This document shows positions 1 through 8,022 of a stretch of DNA of 64,000 nucleotides, piece by piece. Under the pieces are notes generated by a model. It did not search any database. It had not been told where the DNA came from and saw nothing but the letters and a program-made list of their open reading frames with translations. The translations under genes were made by a program, and so were the position numbers. Location of the stretch: positions 6,324,001 to 6,388,000 of the forward strand of contig NZ_CP073714.1 of the NCBI RefSeq assembly GCF_023101145.1, written 5' to 3'. Numbering within the stretch: position 1 is the stretch's first letter; each line of letters opens with the position of its first letter. The stretch is from Paenibacillus pabuli (lineage in GTDB: Bacteria; Bacillota; Bacilli; Paenibacillales; Paenibacillaceae).

Positions 1-188
1 CTATTCGTGATTGGATACAAGCGTCATCGCAGTGTAAATGCAGTGTAAAATTTATGTAAATGATACCTCATGGCGATAACTTTTTCCATCCCTTTACAAA
101 GAGAAAAAGACAGAGTAAAGTGATGTACAGTGTAAATTGTCCGGCTGCTGTTCACATTCCAAAATTGCATTTGTTAAAGGAGTATATA

Positions 189-416
189 ATGAAATCGAAC
201 AAACCTAGAACTTTACAAAAAAATATAGAGTTTTTCACGGCCGCACTATCCCAATGTACGGTAACTGCATGGCAGGAAGATCCGGCTGGCGTATACTGTG
301 AAGTCGGCCGTGGCATCGTGGAGCAGATCAGCGAAGATAGCGTAAGAATTCGCAACGATAACGGTACGAAGAGTCATTATGATCGGGATATTACGATGTT
401 CCAAACCGAGAAATAA
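189..416 (+). CDS. Small conserved-looking hypothetical protein
   Basis: Encodes 75 residues from an ATG preceded 6 bases upstream by AAAGGAG. An upstream in-frame ATG at position 60 has no ribosome site and adds an unlikely basic leader, so I chose 189. The protein is soluble, with no signal peptide or membrane segment. The C-terminal half (CEVGRGIVEQISEDSVRIRN followed by a Tyr-Asp-Arg stretch) alternates hydrophobic and polar residues as in a small beta-barrel. I do not recognise the family and assign no function. It stands alone ahead of the candidate RNA at 472-640. Confidence 0.6.
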   Translation: MKSNKPRTLQKNIEFFTAALSQCTVTAWQEDPAGVYCEVGRGIVEQISEDSVRIRNDNGTKSHYDRDITMFQTEK

Positions 417-471
417 TTTTTGCATTAATACGAAAAAAAGACTAGCTTTTCGAAAATGGGTGGTGTATACT

Positions 472-640
472 CTTGGCACAAGGAAAGGAGGTGCGTCAAC
501 ATTTCTAATGACATGTTGAACGTGTCCCTTACCCGATCCACTAGCTCAAATTAACTGATGCTGATGGAGGCGCGGGATACGGATCAAGGTTTCAAAAAGC
601 GCCACGGGTAGAAAAGCCGTCTTCGGACGGCTTTTTGTTT
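472..640 (+). ncRNA. Candidate structured small RNA or leader
   Basis: A possible -10 (TATACT, 466-471) is followed by about 170 bases with nested pairing: TCAACAT (496-502) with ATGTTGA (513-519), TACCCG (530-535) with CGGGTA (605-610), and inside that GGCGC (569-573) with GCGCC (599-603). It ends in the strong terminator at 612-640. A Shine-Dalgarno-like AAGGAGG at 485-491 precedes a short reading frame (ATT or ATG start, about 14-17 codons, stop near 552), so a leader peptide is the alternative. I could not match it to a known riboswitch class. Boundaries are inferred. Confidence 0.35.
612..640 (+). terminator. Rho-independent terminator
   Basis: Arms AAAAGCCGTC (612-621) and GACGGCTTTT (626-635) around a TTCG tetraloop, followed by a T-rich tract. 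It separates the candidate RNA from the galactanase gene. Confidence 0.85.
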
Positions 641-729
641 TGTCTTTTACCGGACGGAAGAATGATTGAAAAAACAACCAGAATATTGGAAATGGACCCT
701 ATAGTTGAGTAAACGATGGCCGCTATAAT

Positions 730-748
730 TAGGTTGCAATTCAACCTA
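730..748. promoter_or_regulatory. Palindromic operator candidate upstream of the galactanase
   Basis: Perfect inverted repeat TAGGTTG-CAATT-CAACCTA directly after a TATAAT (724-729) and just ahead of the GAGGAGG ribosome site. The position fits a repressor site at the start of transcription. No good -35 was found at normal spacing, so an activator is also possible. Confidence 0.5.
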
Positions 749-769
749 TATTTGAGGAGGCCTATTGTA

Positions 770-1819
770 ATGTTCAAAAATGTAAGGGGTTTCAAGACAT
801 CCATCGCTCTGGTCTTTGTTTTGTTGTTCACCTCCATTATGCTGCCCTCAGGCCAGCATGCCAATGCCGCACCGAGCTTCGCTAAAGGAGCCGACATCAG
901 TTGGGTTCCGGGAATGGAAGCGCAAGGCTACAAATGGAAAGACAAGAACGGCGTACAGCGTGATATTATTGATATTTTGAAAAATGATTACCAGATTAAC
1001 TCCGTTCGTATTCGTGTTTTTGTTAATCCTTCGAATGATTATGGGAACGGTTACATGAACAAGGACCGTGCAGCGGCTCTGGCCCTGCGTGCCAAAAATG
1101 CAGGCATGAGTGTCATGCTGACACTTCACTACAGCGATTCCTGGGCTGATCCAGGTCAACAAACGAAACCTGCGGCCTGGAAAAACTACACGTTCCAACA
1201 GCTGATGGATGCTGTATGGAATCACACGCGTGAAGTGATGACGGCCATGCAGAGCAAAGGCGTAACTCCAGACTGGGTACAAATCGGTAACGAAACAAGC
1301 AATGGCATGTTATGGGAAGATGGAAAGGCATCCACCAACATGAAAAATTATGCGTGGCTGGTGAACACGGGTCATAATGCCGTGAAATCCATCAGTACCA
1401 ACACCAAAACCATCGTTCACCTGGCAGGTGGGGATGACAATGCCCTTTATGTATGGAATATCGGTGGTCTGATCAATAACGGCGCCAACTTTGACATGAT
1501 TGCCATGTCCCTTTATCCTTCCGCTTCGGGTTGGAACACAGCTGTGACCAATGCTGTAAACAATGCCAAGGACCTGATCAACAGATACGGCAAAGAGATT
1601 ATCGTATCGGAAATCGGGATGGATAATACCCAACCGGCAGCTGGTAAAAGTTTTGTCGCAGCAATGAAAACGCAATTCCGCAACCTGCCGAGCAGCAAAG
1701 GTAAAGGCGTGTTCTATTGGGAGCCTGAAGCAACGCCGGGCTACAACGGCGGTTACAGCAAAGGTGCATGGCAATCTAACGGCTTGCCGACCGTAATGTT
1801 GGAAGGATTTATCGACTAA
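770..1819 (+). CDS. ganB: Secreted arabinogalactan endo-beta-1,4-galactanase (GH53)
   Basis: A 349-residue glycoside hydrolase family 53 enzyme that cleaves beta-1,4-galactan side chains of pectin outside the cell. The ATG at 770 follows GAGGAGG (754-760); the longer frame from 716 lacks a ribosome site. A Sec signal peptide spans about residues 1-33 and ends at ANA-AP. The family acid/base glutamate lies in GNETSNG (Glu175) and the nucleophile in SEIGMD (Glu281). The single catalytic domain fills the mature protein; there is no binding module. The gene is monocistronic and preceded by a palindromic operator candidate. No galactan transporter or beta-galactosidase genes lie nearby, unlike the B. 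subtilis gan cluster. Confidence 0.93.
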   Translation: MFKNVRGFKTSIALVFVLLFTSIMLPSGQHANAAPSFAKGADISWVPGMEAQGYKWKDKNGVQRDIIDILKNDYQINSVRIRVFVNPSNDYGNGYMNKDRAAALALRAKNAGMSVMLTLHYSDSWADPGQQTKPAAWKNYTFQQLMDAVWNHTREVMTAMQSKGVTPDWVQIGNETSNGMLWEDGKASTNMKNYAWLVNTGHNAVKSISTNTKTIVHLAGGDDNALYVWNIGGLINNGANFDMIAMSLYPSASGWNTAVTNAVNNAKDLINRYGKEIIVSEIGMDNTQPAAGKSFVAAMKTQFRNLPSSKGKGVFYWEPEATPGYNGGYSKGAWQSNGLPTVMLEGFID

Positions 1820-1859
1820 ACACGGAGAGGTTAGAAGTGTGTTGGGGTGCAGCAGGTGG

Positions 1860-2033
1860 CCGTTACAGTTACGGATCGTTCTTTCGATCGCTGTTATATC
1901 CAAATTTTCTTGAATCAACTTTTCATTAGTTGAAATTTGGATACAAAGGCAAAGCATATGCTTCCGGAGTAGCTTTCTTTCAGAAAGCTTTTAGCTTCGC
2001 TTCTTCAGAATCGATTCCGTTCCCTCCACTACG
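1860..2033. repeat. Hairpin-rich interspersed element, copy A
   Basis: About 174 bp, nearly identical over most of its length to 56727-56901. It contains GATCG-N6-CGATC (1874-1889), an 11-bp stem TATCCAAATTT (1897-1907)/AAATTTGGATA (1933-1943) with an inner TCAACT/AGTTGA hairpin, an AGCATATGCT palindrome, AGCTTTCT/AGAAAGCT arms, and a GAATCGATTC palindrome near the right end. The ends form an imperfect inverted pair. No open reading frame is present. Confidence 0.85.
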
Positions 2034-2368
2034 CCAGCTGCTTATGAGCTACTTCTAAAATGTGTTCAGTAGGAATTTAGGGTAATAAAAGAAAAAGGCG
2101 CTACTGCCGTTGCGAAGTAGCGCTTTTTGTTGGGGGTTGTAGTGAATTGATTGGGTAGTTGCGTTAAGCTAGGTAAGGTAGATTTGCTTCTTCGGTCGGT
2201 TAGATAGCTTAGATAGGTTAGATCGAATTCGGTGAATCGGTTTCCGTTAATTAGGAACGCTTGATGAATCTGAACGTAAATAGTCTTATCGCTCATATAC
2301 TTATATAATTAAGATAAAAGATTCAGACAGCACATGTGCAACCTTATTTCAAAAGGTGGGGAATATAT
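2034..2368. other. Intergenic region with terminator and short tandem repeat
   Basis: Holds the bidirectional terminator at 2092-2128, three tandem copies of a 9-base unit TTAGATAGS (2200-2225, last copy degenerate) and a GCACATGTGC palindrome (2330-2339) just before the next gene. A 76-codon minus-strand frame here runs through the terminator and has no ribosome site, so I do not call it. Confidence 0.5.
2092..2128. terminator. Bidirectional terminator
   Basis: Arms GCGCTACT (2098-2105) and AGTAGCGC (2116-2123) flanked by A5 on the left and T5 on the right, so it can work on both strands. Confidence 0.8.
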
Positions 2369-2872
2369 ATGGGATTTTTAAAAGAACTGGGTCAGTTTGC
2401 TGGAGAAGTTACCGGAAAAGTACTCGGCGGCACCGTTAGAGTGGCTGGAGAACTTACCGGAAGTCCATTCATTAAAGAAATTGGTAATGGTGTAGAGAAA
2501 GCTACGATTAATACAGGGAAAACGGTAGGACAACTTGCCAGCGGTACATATGATATGGCGAGTGGTGTGATCAGAAAGGACAGTACAGCGTTAGATACGG
2601 GACTTACCGATATTGGAGGAGCTGTTTCCAATACAGCTAAAGGTGTAGTCATATCAGCTAAGTATGTGTATAAAGGTGGTAAAGATGTTGTCGTTGGCAT
2701 GAAAGAAGAAGATATGGAGAGAGTAAAGCTCGGGGCAAAACATCTGGTTGCCGCTGCGGCAGTCACCACATTGGCTGTAGGGCTCGTTGAGGTTGTAGAT
2801 GGTGTTGATAGTATGGATTCGGCGGCTGAATCCATAGATAACACGATTACACATGACGTTGCACCTCATTAG
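2369..2872 (+). CDS. Unknown glycine-rich amphipathic protein
   Basis: A 167-residue protein; the ATG follows AAAGGTGGGGAA, and the frame upstream of it lacks a ribosome site. It consists of repeated short amphipathic stretches rich in Gly, Val, Thr and Lys (for example EVTGKVLGGTVRVAGELTG near residues 9-28 and NTGKTVGQLASGTYDMASGV near residues 49-68), plus one hydrophobic stretch near residues 128-145 (LVAAAAVTTLAVGLVEVV). The last 20 residues are acidic, with DSMDS and ending THDVAPH. No signal peptide is evident. The low-complexity pattern suggests membrane association or a structural/spore-coat-like role, but I do not recognise a family and claim no function. It ends before the long terminator at 2940-2983. 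Confidence 0.7.
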   Translation: MGFLKELGQFAGEVTGKVLGGTVRVAGELTGSPFIKEIGNGVEKATINTGKTVGQLASGTYDMASGVIRKDSTALDTGLTDIGGAVSNTAKGVVISAKYVYKGGKDVVVGMKEEDMERVKLGAKHLVAAAAVTTLAVGLVEVVDGVDSMDSAAESIDNTITHDVAPH

Positions 2873-2939
2873 GTGGCGTAGGTTATGTCCAGCATAACCC
2901 GGATTATAGAAAACAGCTCATAACACCATCACCATCACA

Positions 2940-2983
2940 AAACGGACACTAATCACTATGGGAATAGTGATTAGTGTCCGTTT
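2940..2983. terminator. Long bidirectional terminator
   Basis: Perfect 20-bp arms (2940-2959 and 2964-2983) around a GGGA loop, beginning AAACGGACAC and ending GTGTCCGTTT. It lies between convergent genes. Confidence 0.85.
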
Positions 2984-3008
2984 ATCTGCTTATATTATGT
3001 TAAATCAA

Positions 3009-3653
3009 TTACTTCACTTCGCCAACAACCGTAAAGCGTTCGTTTATGTGCTTCGGATTTTCGATCTCATCCACCAAAGCAATGGCATAGTCCGCATAGC
3101 TGATGTAGCTGTTGCCTTCACTGTTCATCATAATCACGTCATGGCCGGTTTGATATTTGCCAGTACGCACGCCTTCCGGATTAAAAAATCCCGCCGGGCT
3201 TAGGAACGTCCATTGAATACCGGAGGATGCTTGCAGATCCTGCAGGTTTTGCCCTTGGTTGGTCGCTGTTGCTTTGTAAGCATCAGGGAATCCTGGGGAG
3301 TCCACAATGCGCAAGGTTTTGGTTTCATCCGTGAACAGACTGCCTGCTCCACCAACAACGATCAGACGTGTATTAGGGGCATCCTTCAGGACATTGATCA
3401 AGGCTTGTCCCACTTCAACATGCAGGTTTTCTTTACCTGCTGGTGCACCGAACGCATTGACAATAACGTCGAATGATTTTGCGTCTTCACCTGTAAGATC
3501 GAAAACATCTTTCTCAAGTACCTTCAAACCCTTATCTTCCAATTTGGATGCATTACGAACGATTGCCGTAACTTCATGGCCACGATCCGCAGCTTCTTTC
3601 AAAATTAGATTTCCCGCTTTTCCTGTCGCACCAATAATTCCAATTTTCATCAT
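3009..3653 (-). CDS. NAD(P)-dependent oxidoreductase of the NmrA/YwnB type
   Basis: A 214-residue Rossmann-fold protein (COG2910-like). The nucleotide-binding motif GATGKAG lies near residues 8-14, followed by the typical IVRNASKL segment that fixes the NADP specificity loop. The start was set at ATG-ATG after AAAGGAGAG; nine further residues upstream lack a ribosome site. Homologues are often stress- or quinone-responsive and controlled by HxlR or MarR regulators, which agrees with the operator over its promoter (3689-3709). Substrate unknown. Single gene, bounded by terminators on both sides. Confidence 0.85.
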   Translation of the reverse strand: MMKIGIIGATGKAGNLILKEAADRGHEVTAIVRNASKLEDKGLKVLEKDVFDLTGEDAKSFDVIVNAFGAPAGKENLHVEVGQALINVLKDAPNTRLIVVGGAGSLFTDETKTLRIVDSPGFPDAYKATATNQGQNLQDLQASSGIQWTFLSPAGFFNPEGVRTGKYQTGHDVIMMNSEGNSYISYADYAIALVDEIENPKHINERFTVVGEVK

Positions 3654-3688
3654 AATCTCTCCTTTGATTTGTAAATTCAAACTTTATG

Positions 3689-3722
3689 TTGTAACTATAA
3701 TGGTTACAATTCTTCTTGTCAA
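3689..3722 (-). promoter_or_regulatory. Sigma-A promoter with overlapping HxlR-like operator
   Basis: Minus-strand -35 TTGACA (3717-3722), 17-base spacer and -10 TATAGT (3694-3699). A perfect inverted repeat TTGTAAC-N7-GTTACAA (3689-3709) covers the -10, the layout of repression by a winged-helix dimer such as HxlR. Confidence 0.75.
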
Positions 3723-3735
3723 CTACCACTCAAAA

Positions 3736-3764
3736 CCCCTGTCATCCCAAAAGATGAACAGGGG
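3736..3764 (-). terminator. Terminator of the GH119 gene
   Basis: Read on the minus strand: a stem of CCCCTGT..ATC with GAT..ACAGGGG, then TTTT. It lies between the GH119 stop and the oxidoreductase promoter. Confidence 0.7.
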
Positions 3765-3803
3765 TCCAAGGCATGACCTAAAGTCTGTGACTATACTACA
3801 CCA

Positions 3804-6800
3804 TCACGCGCTCTTTCGATGTATTGCCTGTAAAGTAACTTGCCGATTGGAAGTCGAGAGTAAATCCTCTCTCTTCCCCATCTCCAAAGCAGTCTGCGCC
3901 CCTGGAGGGGCGCCTGGCGAGATGACTCCCGCATTGTACGTGCTGACACCCAGTGGGAATAAATAGTTTTTGCCGCCGTTGTTGTCCCACGTGCCGCTTC
4001 CGTTGTTAAATACCGCCTCCAGACCGGCTGCCATGCCTACATCAATGGTGATCTTGTTGTAACCCGGCATTTCTGCTGCTGGCATCACCACGCCAGGTGG
4101 TGTCGTCCACGTTCCGCCCGTCGGACGGTAATGAATATTCGGACTTGTGTATCCCTGTTTGTAATAGATGGTCACACTGTTGCTGTCCGGGGCAGCGTCC
4201 GTCGTTACCGCAAGTTCGGTACTGGCGGCAGATTTGTTGTTCGCTGCATCATAGGCTTTGATCGTATAGCTGTAAGTGGTTGAAGGCTTCAGGCCGCTGT
4301 CTGTGTAACCAGGCGTTGTACTTGTACCCACCTTCGTTCCGTCACGGAAAATTTCATATCCGGCCACACCAACATCATCGGATGAAGCTTCCCATGTCAG
4401 CGTGACACGGTCCGCCGCTTTGGATGTCTCCGCTAATCCGGATGGCACGCTTGGTGCTGTTACATCCACTACCGGCGCACCTTCGGTGATTTTCCCTGCG
4501 CTGTACGTACTGACGCCCAGAGGAAACTGATAATTTTTCCCGCCGTTGTTATCCCATGTGCCACTGCCGTTATTGAACACCGCCTCCAAACCGGTAGCCG
4601 CACCTACATCAATCGTCATTTTGTTGTAACCCGGCATTTCTGCCGCTGGCATCACTACCCCAGGAGGCGTCGTCCACGTTCCGCCTGTCGGGCGGTAATG
4701 AATACTTGGATTCGTGTATCCCTGCTTGTAATAAATCGTAACGACATTGCCCTCTTCCGTCTCCGCTGTCACGGGTGCACTGGCTGGAGACATGTTGCCC
4801 GCAGCATCCACCGCCTTCACCGTATAGGTGTAGCTGGTGGCAGGAGTGAGAGATTCATCCGTGAACGATAGCTTCACACTTTCTCCTACCTTGCTGCCAT
4901 TCCGGTAAATGTCATACCGTGCCACGCCGTAATTGTCGCTGCTGGCTGTCCATTCAAGTGTCACGGACGAAGCAGTCATCCCCTTGACTTTCACATTCGC
5001 AGGTGCCGTTGGTGGTTGTGTATCTGCCCCCAGCGTCGTCACCTTCAAAGGAGCGCTCGCGGCTGAACTATTATTCGCCTTGTCCTTCGCCTTGATCGTA
5101 TACTCATATTCGGTTTCAGGTTGGAGCCCGGTATCCGTATAACTTGCTATCTTGGAACTCCCCACCTGGGTACCATCGCGGTAAATGTCATAACCCTCCA
5201 CGCCGACATCATCGGTGGGTTCGGTCCATTCCAGTGTAACACTGCGGTCCGTGACCCCCACTGTCTTCACATCCGTCGGTGCTTCTGGTGGTGTACGGTC
5301 TACGATCAGGAACGGATGTGTACCTTTAATGGAGCCATTGGCATCCTCCACTATTTTTCCAGATGAATCTTTGGTGTACTTTCCTGTACCTACATAGACA
5401 GTCTGAATGTCAGTCCGGGTAACATTGCCATTGGCATCAACCGCTTCAATATAATAATCGACCATTTGATCCTGGAATTCGTCAAAATACGTATAATACA
5501 GGTCACCGATCTCCTGAGCAGGTACCCGTTTGAACATATCCGTACTGCTTGGCTGCCAGGCGACACCGTTGATATCCGGTTTCAAGTCGCGTTTATTCAT
5601 CGGGTATTCCTTCCATGTGCTGACCTTGGCTGGGTCAATATTAGCTACTCCCTTCGCCTTGAGATCTGCAGGATCATACACACGGAACGTATTGTCTTTG
5701 GCGTCGGCCAGCTTGTCGCGATGCGTACGCACCTTCACTTTGATATCACTGATTCCGTTTGCATCATAGGCATAGGTGTAAATGCCAAAGGTATTGTCAA
5801 AATAATGGAGCGTCCAGCCTTCTGCCTTGCTGACATTGGCACTGCCGGGATTATACGGATAACGCTGAGGCCACCACACCGATGGGCCCGTACGATCCTT
5901 TGCCAGTTGGGTGTTTACATAGGGCTTGGAAAAGAATAATGACTGGTTGAACGACAAGGTCGGCTTCACACCATCATCTACGTTCTCATCGTAATAGCCG
6001 AAGCCGGAATCCAGCGCCGGCAGAAGGAAATACCAGCTTAACTCGGCCGGATTGGCGCCACCTTTGTAGTCGTTGGACGGATCCCCTTTGACCGGATAAG
6101 CCATCATCCATGGATTAAGCTGGTTGCCTTCATACGTAATCTCACGATCAAGCGCCGTTGTCGGCTTCCAGTAATTCGGATGACTGTCCAGCCAGATCTG
6201 CTCAGCTGTCTTAGCATAATTGAGTGCAGCCTGCTCCAGAGCGAAATTGCGCTCCAGATAATGATAGCCATACTCGAACGATACCGTCATACCTTCCGCG
6301 ACTCCGTCCAGATTTTTTTTCGGCTCCAGATTAAGACCTGTTGTCTTGTTAAATGCATCAAACTGGCCCTTCCAGATACCAAAAGGCAGACGCCAATGAT
6401 ACCACGTCGGATCGGAAGACGAGTCGCGTGTATCGATCCACGATCCGTCTTGCACGTGCACAACGTCATCAGTTTTCGGGGTATTCGTACGCAAATATTC
6501 GTTGATGCTTTCCCCTTTTACTCCCTGTTGGGAATAAGTCACATTACCCGCATTACGCCACGTATCCTCCGAACCGGCTCGACCAGAGGAGTTATCTCCG
6601 TCATGTGCGATGACAAAAAACTGCTTCTGATCCACCATGCCTTCGAACGGCTTGAGTGCATCAGCTTTGACCGAGCCCTGATAACCTTCCTCCCATGATT
6701 CAGCCTGAGCGACAGGAATGCCAACGACACGTTTCTCTGTACCCGTGTCAGGATTGACGTATCGAACCCAATGCGGTGTGGAGGCAAAAGGATATTTGTT

Positions 6801-7706
6801 GTATACCACCTGCTTCTCGTTAAACATCGGAGAAGATACCCACGAGCCCACATTGCTGGTATTCTGTAAGTCCGCGCGGTTTGGCGGCGACACCATCGTA
6901 TCCTTTCCGGGGTCATTCAACAGGGGATAATCTTGCAATGTACGTGAGAAATGATTGTTTCCAATGACTGACCATTCAATGCCCAGCTTGTCGAGTACCG
7001 GAATTATTCGTTCCGAGAACCCGAGCTCGGTGGGGAAAAATCCTTTGGAGGATTTAAACGAATCGCCCAGGAAAAAAGGCTGAGCCATCACCGCATTCTG
7101 ATAGATAAGATCCTTGAGTAAATATTCGTTTCCAGCCAGGGGCCCCATGGAATGATGACCTGAGAAATGAATGAGATCCATCGTTCGTTCACCATTGACG
7201 GTTTTGAGATTATTGTAGGCGTTCTTCCAAGGAGCGCCCCAATTTTTGTTATTGTAACCGTTTACATTATTGGTATACATAAAGCTGTCTACGTTGTTAA
7301 GTAGTGAGCCTGACATCGTCACCTGCATACCAGCAGCAGGATGGTTGTTCTTCAAATCGGCGGCTACTTGCCAGGGCCAAGACAAATATGCACCTGTTTT
7401 GGCGTGATGTGTATAGTATGAAACGAGATCATCATGCGGCATTGGTGCCCCGCTGGGCAAATAGTAAGGATATCCGGCAGGGGGACTATTTTTTAAATTA
7501 ATAACCTGACCATCGTATGTGTACCGGATTGGAGTTCCGACTGAAGCTGAAGCATATTGGGAAGTGTCATAGTAAGCCCAAAAATTCGGCATATGATTAT
7601 GATACACATGAGAAGCGGAAATTTCTGCAAAAGCAGCAGTGGTCTGCAATGAAAAAATGAGCGGCAACGTTAAAAGGAATGCGCCGATCCGTCGTGCTAT
7701 TTTCAT
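3804..7706 (-). CDS. Secreted GH119 alpha-amylase-like enzyme with FnIII and CBM25 modules
   Basis: A 1300-residue extracellular starch-active enzyme resembling Bacillus circulans IgtZ. Order: signal peptide (1-27, AFA-E), catalytic domain (about 30-770), FnIII (806-891), FnIII (899-983), CBM25 (988-1077), FnIII (1084-1169), CBM25 (1178-1265), then a 35-residue tail. Glu227 in GFFPTELGF and Asp369 in IAHDGD fit the nucleophile and acid proposed for GH119/GH57. The start follows GGGAGGTAGG. CBM25 modules bind starch granules. The tail after the last CBM25 (positive, with no counterpart after the first CBM25) is odd. It is controlled by a strong promoter with a cre-like site, so glucose repression is expected. 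Confidence 0.9.
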   Translation of the reverse strand: MKIARRIGAFLLTLPLIFSLQTTAAFAEISASHVYHNHMPNFWAYYDTSQYASASVGTPIRYTYDGQVINLKNSPPAGYPYYLPSGAPMPHDDLVSYYTHHAKTGAYLSWPWQVAADLKNNHPAAGMQVTMSGSLLNNVDSFMYTNNVNGYNNKNWGAPWKNAYNNLKTVNGERTMDLIHFSGHHSMGPLAGNEYLLKDLIYQNAVMAQPFFLGDSFKSSKGFFPTELGFSERIIPVLDKLGIEWSVIGNNHFSRTLQDYPLLNDPGKDTMVSPPNRADLQNTSNVGSWVSSPMFNEKQVVYNKYPFASTPHWVRYVNPDTGTEKRVVGIPVAQAESWEEGYQGSVKADALKPFEGMVDQKQFFVIAHDGDNSSGRAGSEDTWRNAGNVTYSQQGVKGESINEYLRTNTPKTDDVVHVQDGSWIDTRDSSSDPTWYHWRLPFGIWKGQFDAFNKTTGLNLEPKKNLDGVAEGMTVSFEYGYHYLERNFALEQAALNYAKTAEQIWLDSHPNYWKPTTALDREITYEGNQLNPWMMAYPVKGDPSNDYKGGANPAELSWYFLLPALDSGFGYYDENVDDGVKPTLSFNQSLFFSKPYVNTQLAKDRTGPSVWWPQRYPYNPGSANVSKAEGWTLHYFDNTFGIYTYAYDANGISDIKVKVRTHRDKLADAKDNTFRVYDPADLKAKGVANIDPAKVSTWKEYPMNKRDLKPDINGVAWQPSSTDMFKRVPAQEIGDLYYTYFDEFQDQMVDYYIEAVDANGNVTRTDIQTVYVGTGKYTKDSSGKIVEDANGSIKGTHPFLIVDRTPPEAPTDVKTVGVTDRSVTLEWTEPTDDVGVEGYDIYRDGTQVGSSKIASYTDTGLQPETEYEYTIKAKDKANNSSAASAPLKVTTLGADTQPPTAPANVKVKGMTASSVTLEWTASSDNYGVARYDIYRNGSKVGESVKLSFTDESLTPATSYTYTVKAVDAAGNMSPASAPVTAETEEGNVVTIYYKQGYTNPSIHYRPTGGTWTTPPGVVMPAAEMPGYNKMTIDVGAATGLEAVFNNGSGTWDNNGGKNYQFPLGVSTYSAGKITEGAPVVDVTAPSVPSGLAETSKAADRVTLTWEASSDDVGVAGYEIFRDGTKVGTSTTPGYTDSGLKPSTTYSYTIKAYDAANNKSAASTELAVTTDAAPDSNSVTIYYKQGYTSPNIHYRPTGGTWTTPPGVVMPAAEMPGYNKITIDVGMAAGLEAVFNNGSGTWDNNGGKNYLFPLGVSTYNAGVISPGAPPGAQTALEMGKREDLLSTSNRQVTLQAIHRKSA
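3912..4175 (-). repeat. CBM25-coding repeat, distal copy
   Basis: Encodes the second starch-binding module (residues 1178-1265). Its protein is nearly identical to that from 4476-4745 (shared YYKQGYT, IHYRPTGGTWTTPPG and VFNNGSGTWDNNGGKNY), showing an internal duplication. Confidence 0.85.
4476..4745 (-). repeat. CBM25-coding repeat, proximal copy
   Basis: Encodes the first starch-binding module (residues 988-1077), the partner of 3912-4175. The FnIII units before each copy are also related, so the duplicated block is FnIII plus CBM25. Confidence 0.85.
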
Positions 7707-7879
7707 ATCCTACCTCCCTCGATATGAAGCCGTCTATTCAGACATTTAGTTCACGGAGTGACGGCTTGATTATTGTTCAATCCTGTTCCCGAACGTTTTC
7801 CTGTCCTGCCTCCTCTCTGACATCATCGCCTATTCTTTCTTGTGTTTACCATCGTCCATATTCGTGCTTTTTGCAGTGC

Positions 7880-7929
7880 GCAAACGTTTGCACAAAAACA
7901 ATATAACTTCGCATGTAACAAAATGTCAA
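7880..7929 (-). promoter_or_regulatory. GH119 promoter with cre/LacI-family site
   Basis: Minus-strand TTGACA (7924-7929), 18-base spacer and TATATT (7900-7905). A 12-bp palindrome GCAAACGTTTGC (7880-7891), very close to the CcpA cre consensus, sits just downstream of the -10. The predicted leader before the ATG is about 185 bases. Confidence 0.8.
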
Positions 7930-7959
7930 TACGAAAGTTGGAAATGGTATCCATTCAAC

Positions 7960-8008
7960 AAAAAACCTCCATAACATGATTAGCACAAGACTAATCCGTT
8001 ATGGAGGT
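7960..8008 (-). terminator. Terminator of the sufA-like gene
   Basis: Arms ACCTCCATAAC (7965-7975) and GTTATGGAGGT (7998-8008) with an inner ATTAG/CTAAT pair, followed on the minus strand by a run of T. Confidence 0.85.
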
Positions 8009-8022
8009 CGTAATCTACACTC

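Noticed and set aside
2066..2296. 76-codon minus-strand frame
   Set aside because: No ribosome site, and it runs through a strong bidirectional terminator.
2923..2937. CAC-rich run resembling a His-tag coding stretch
   Set aside because: It lies after the stop codon and is not in a frame; chance sequence.
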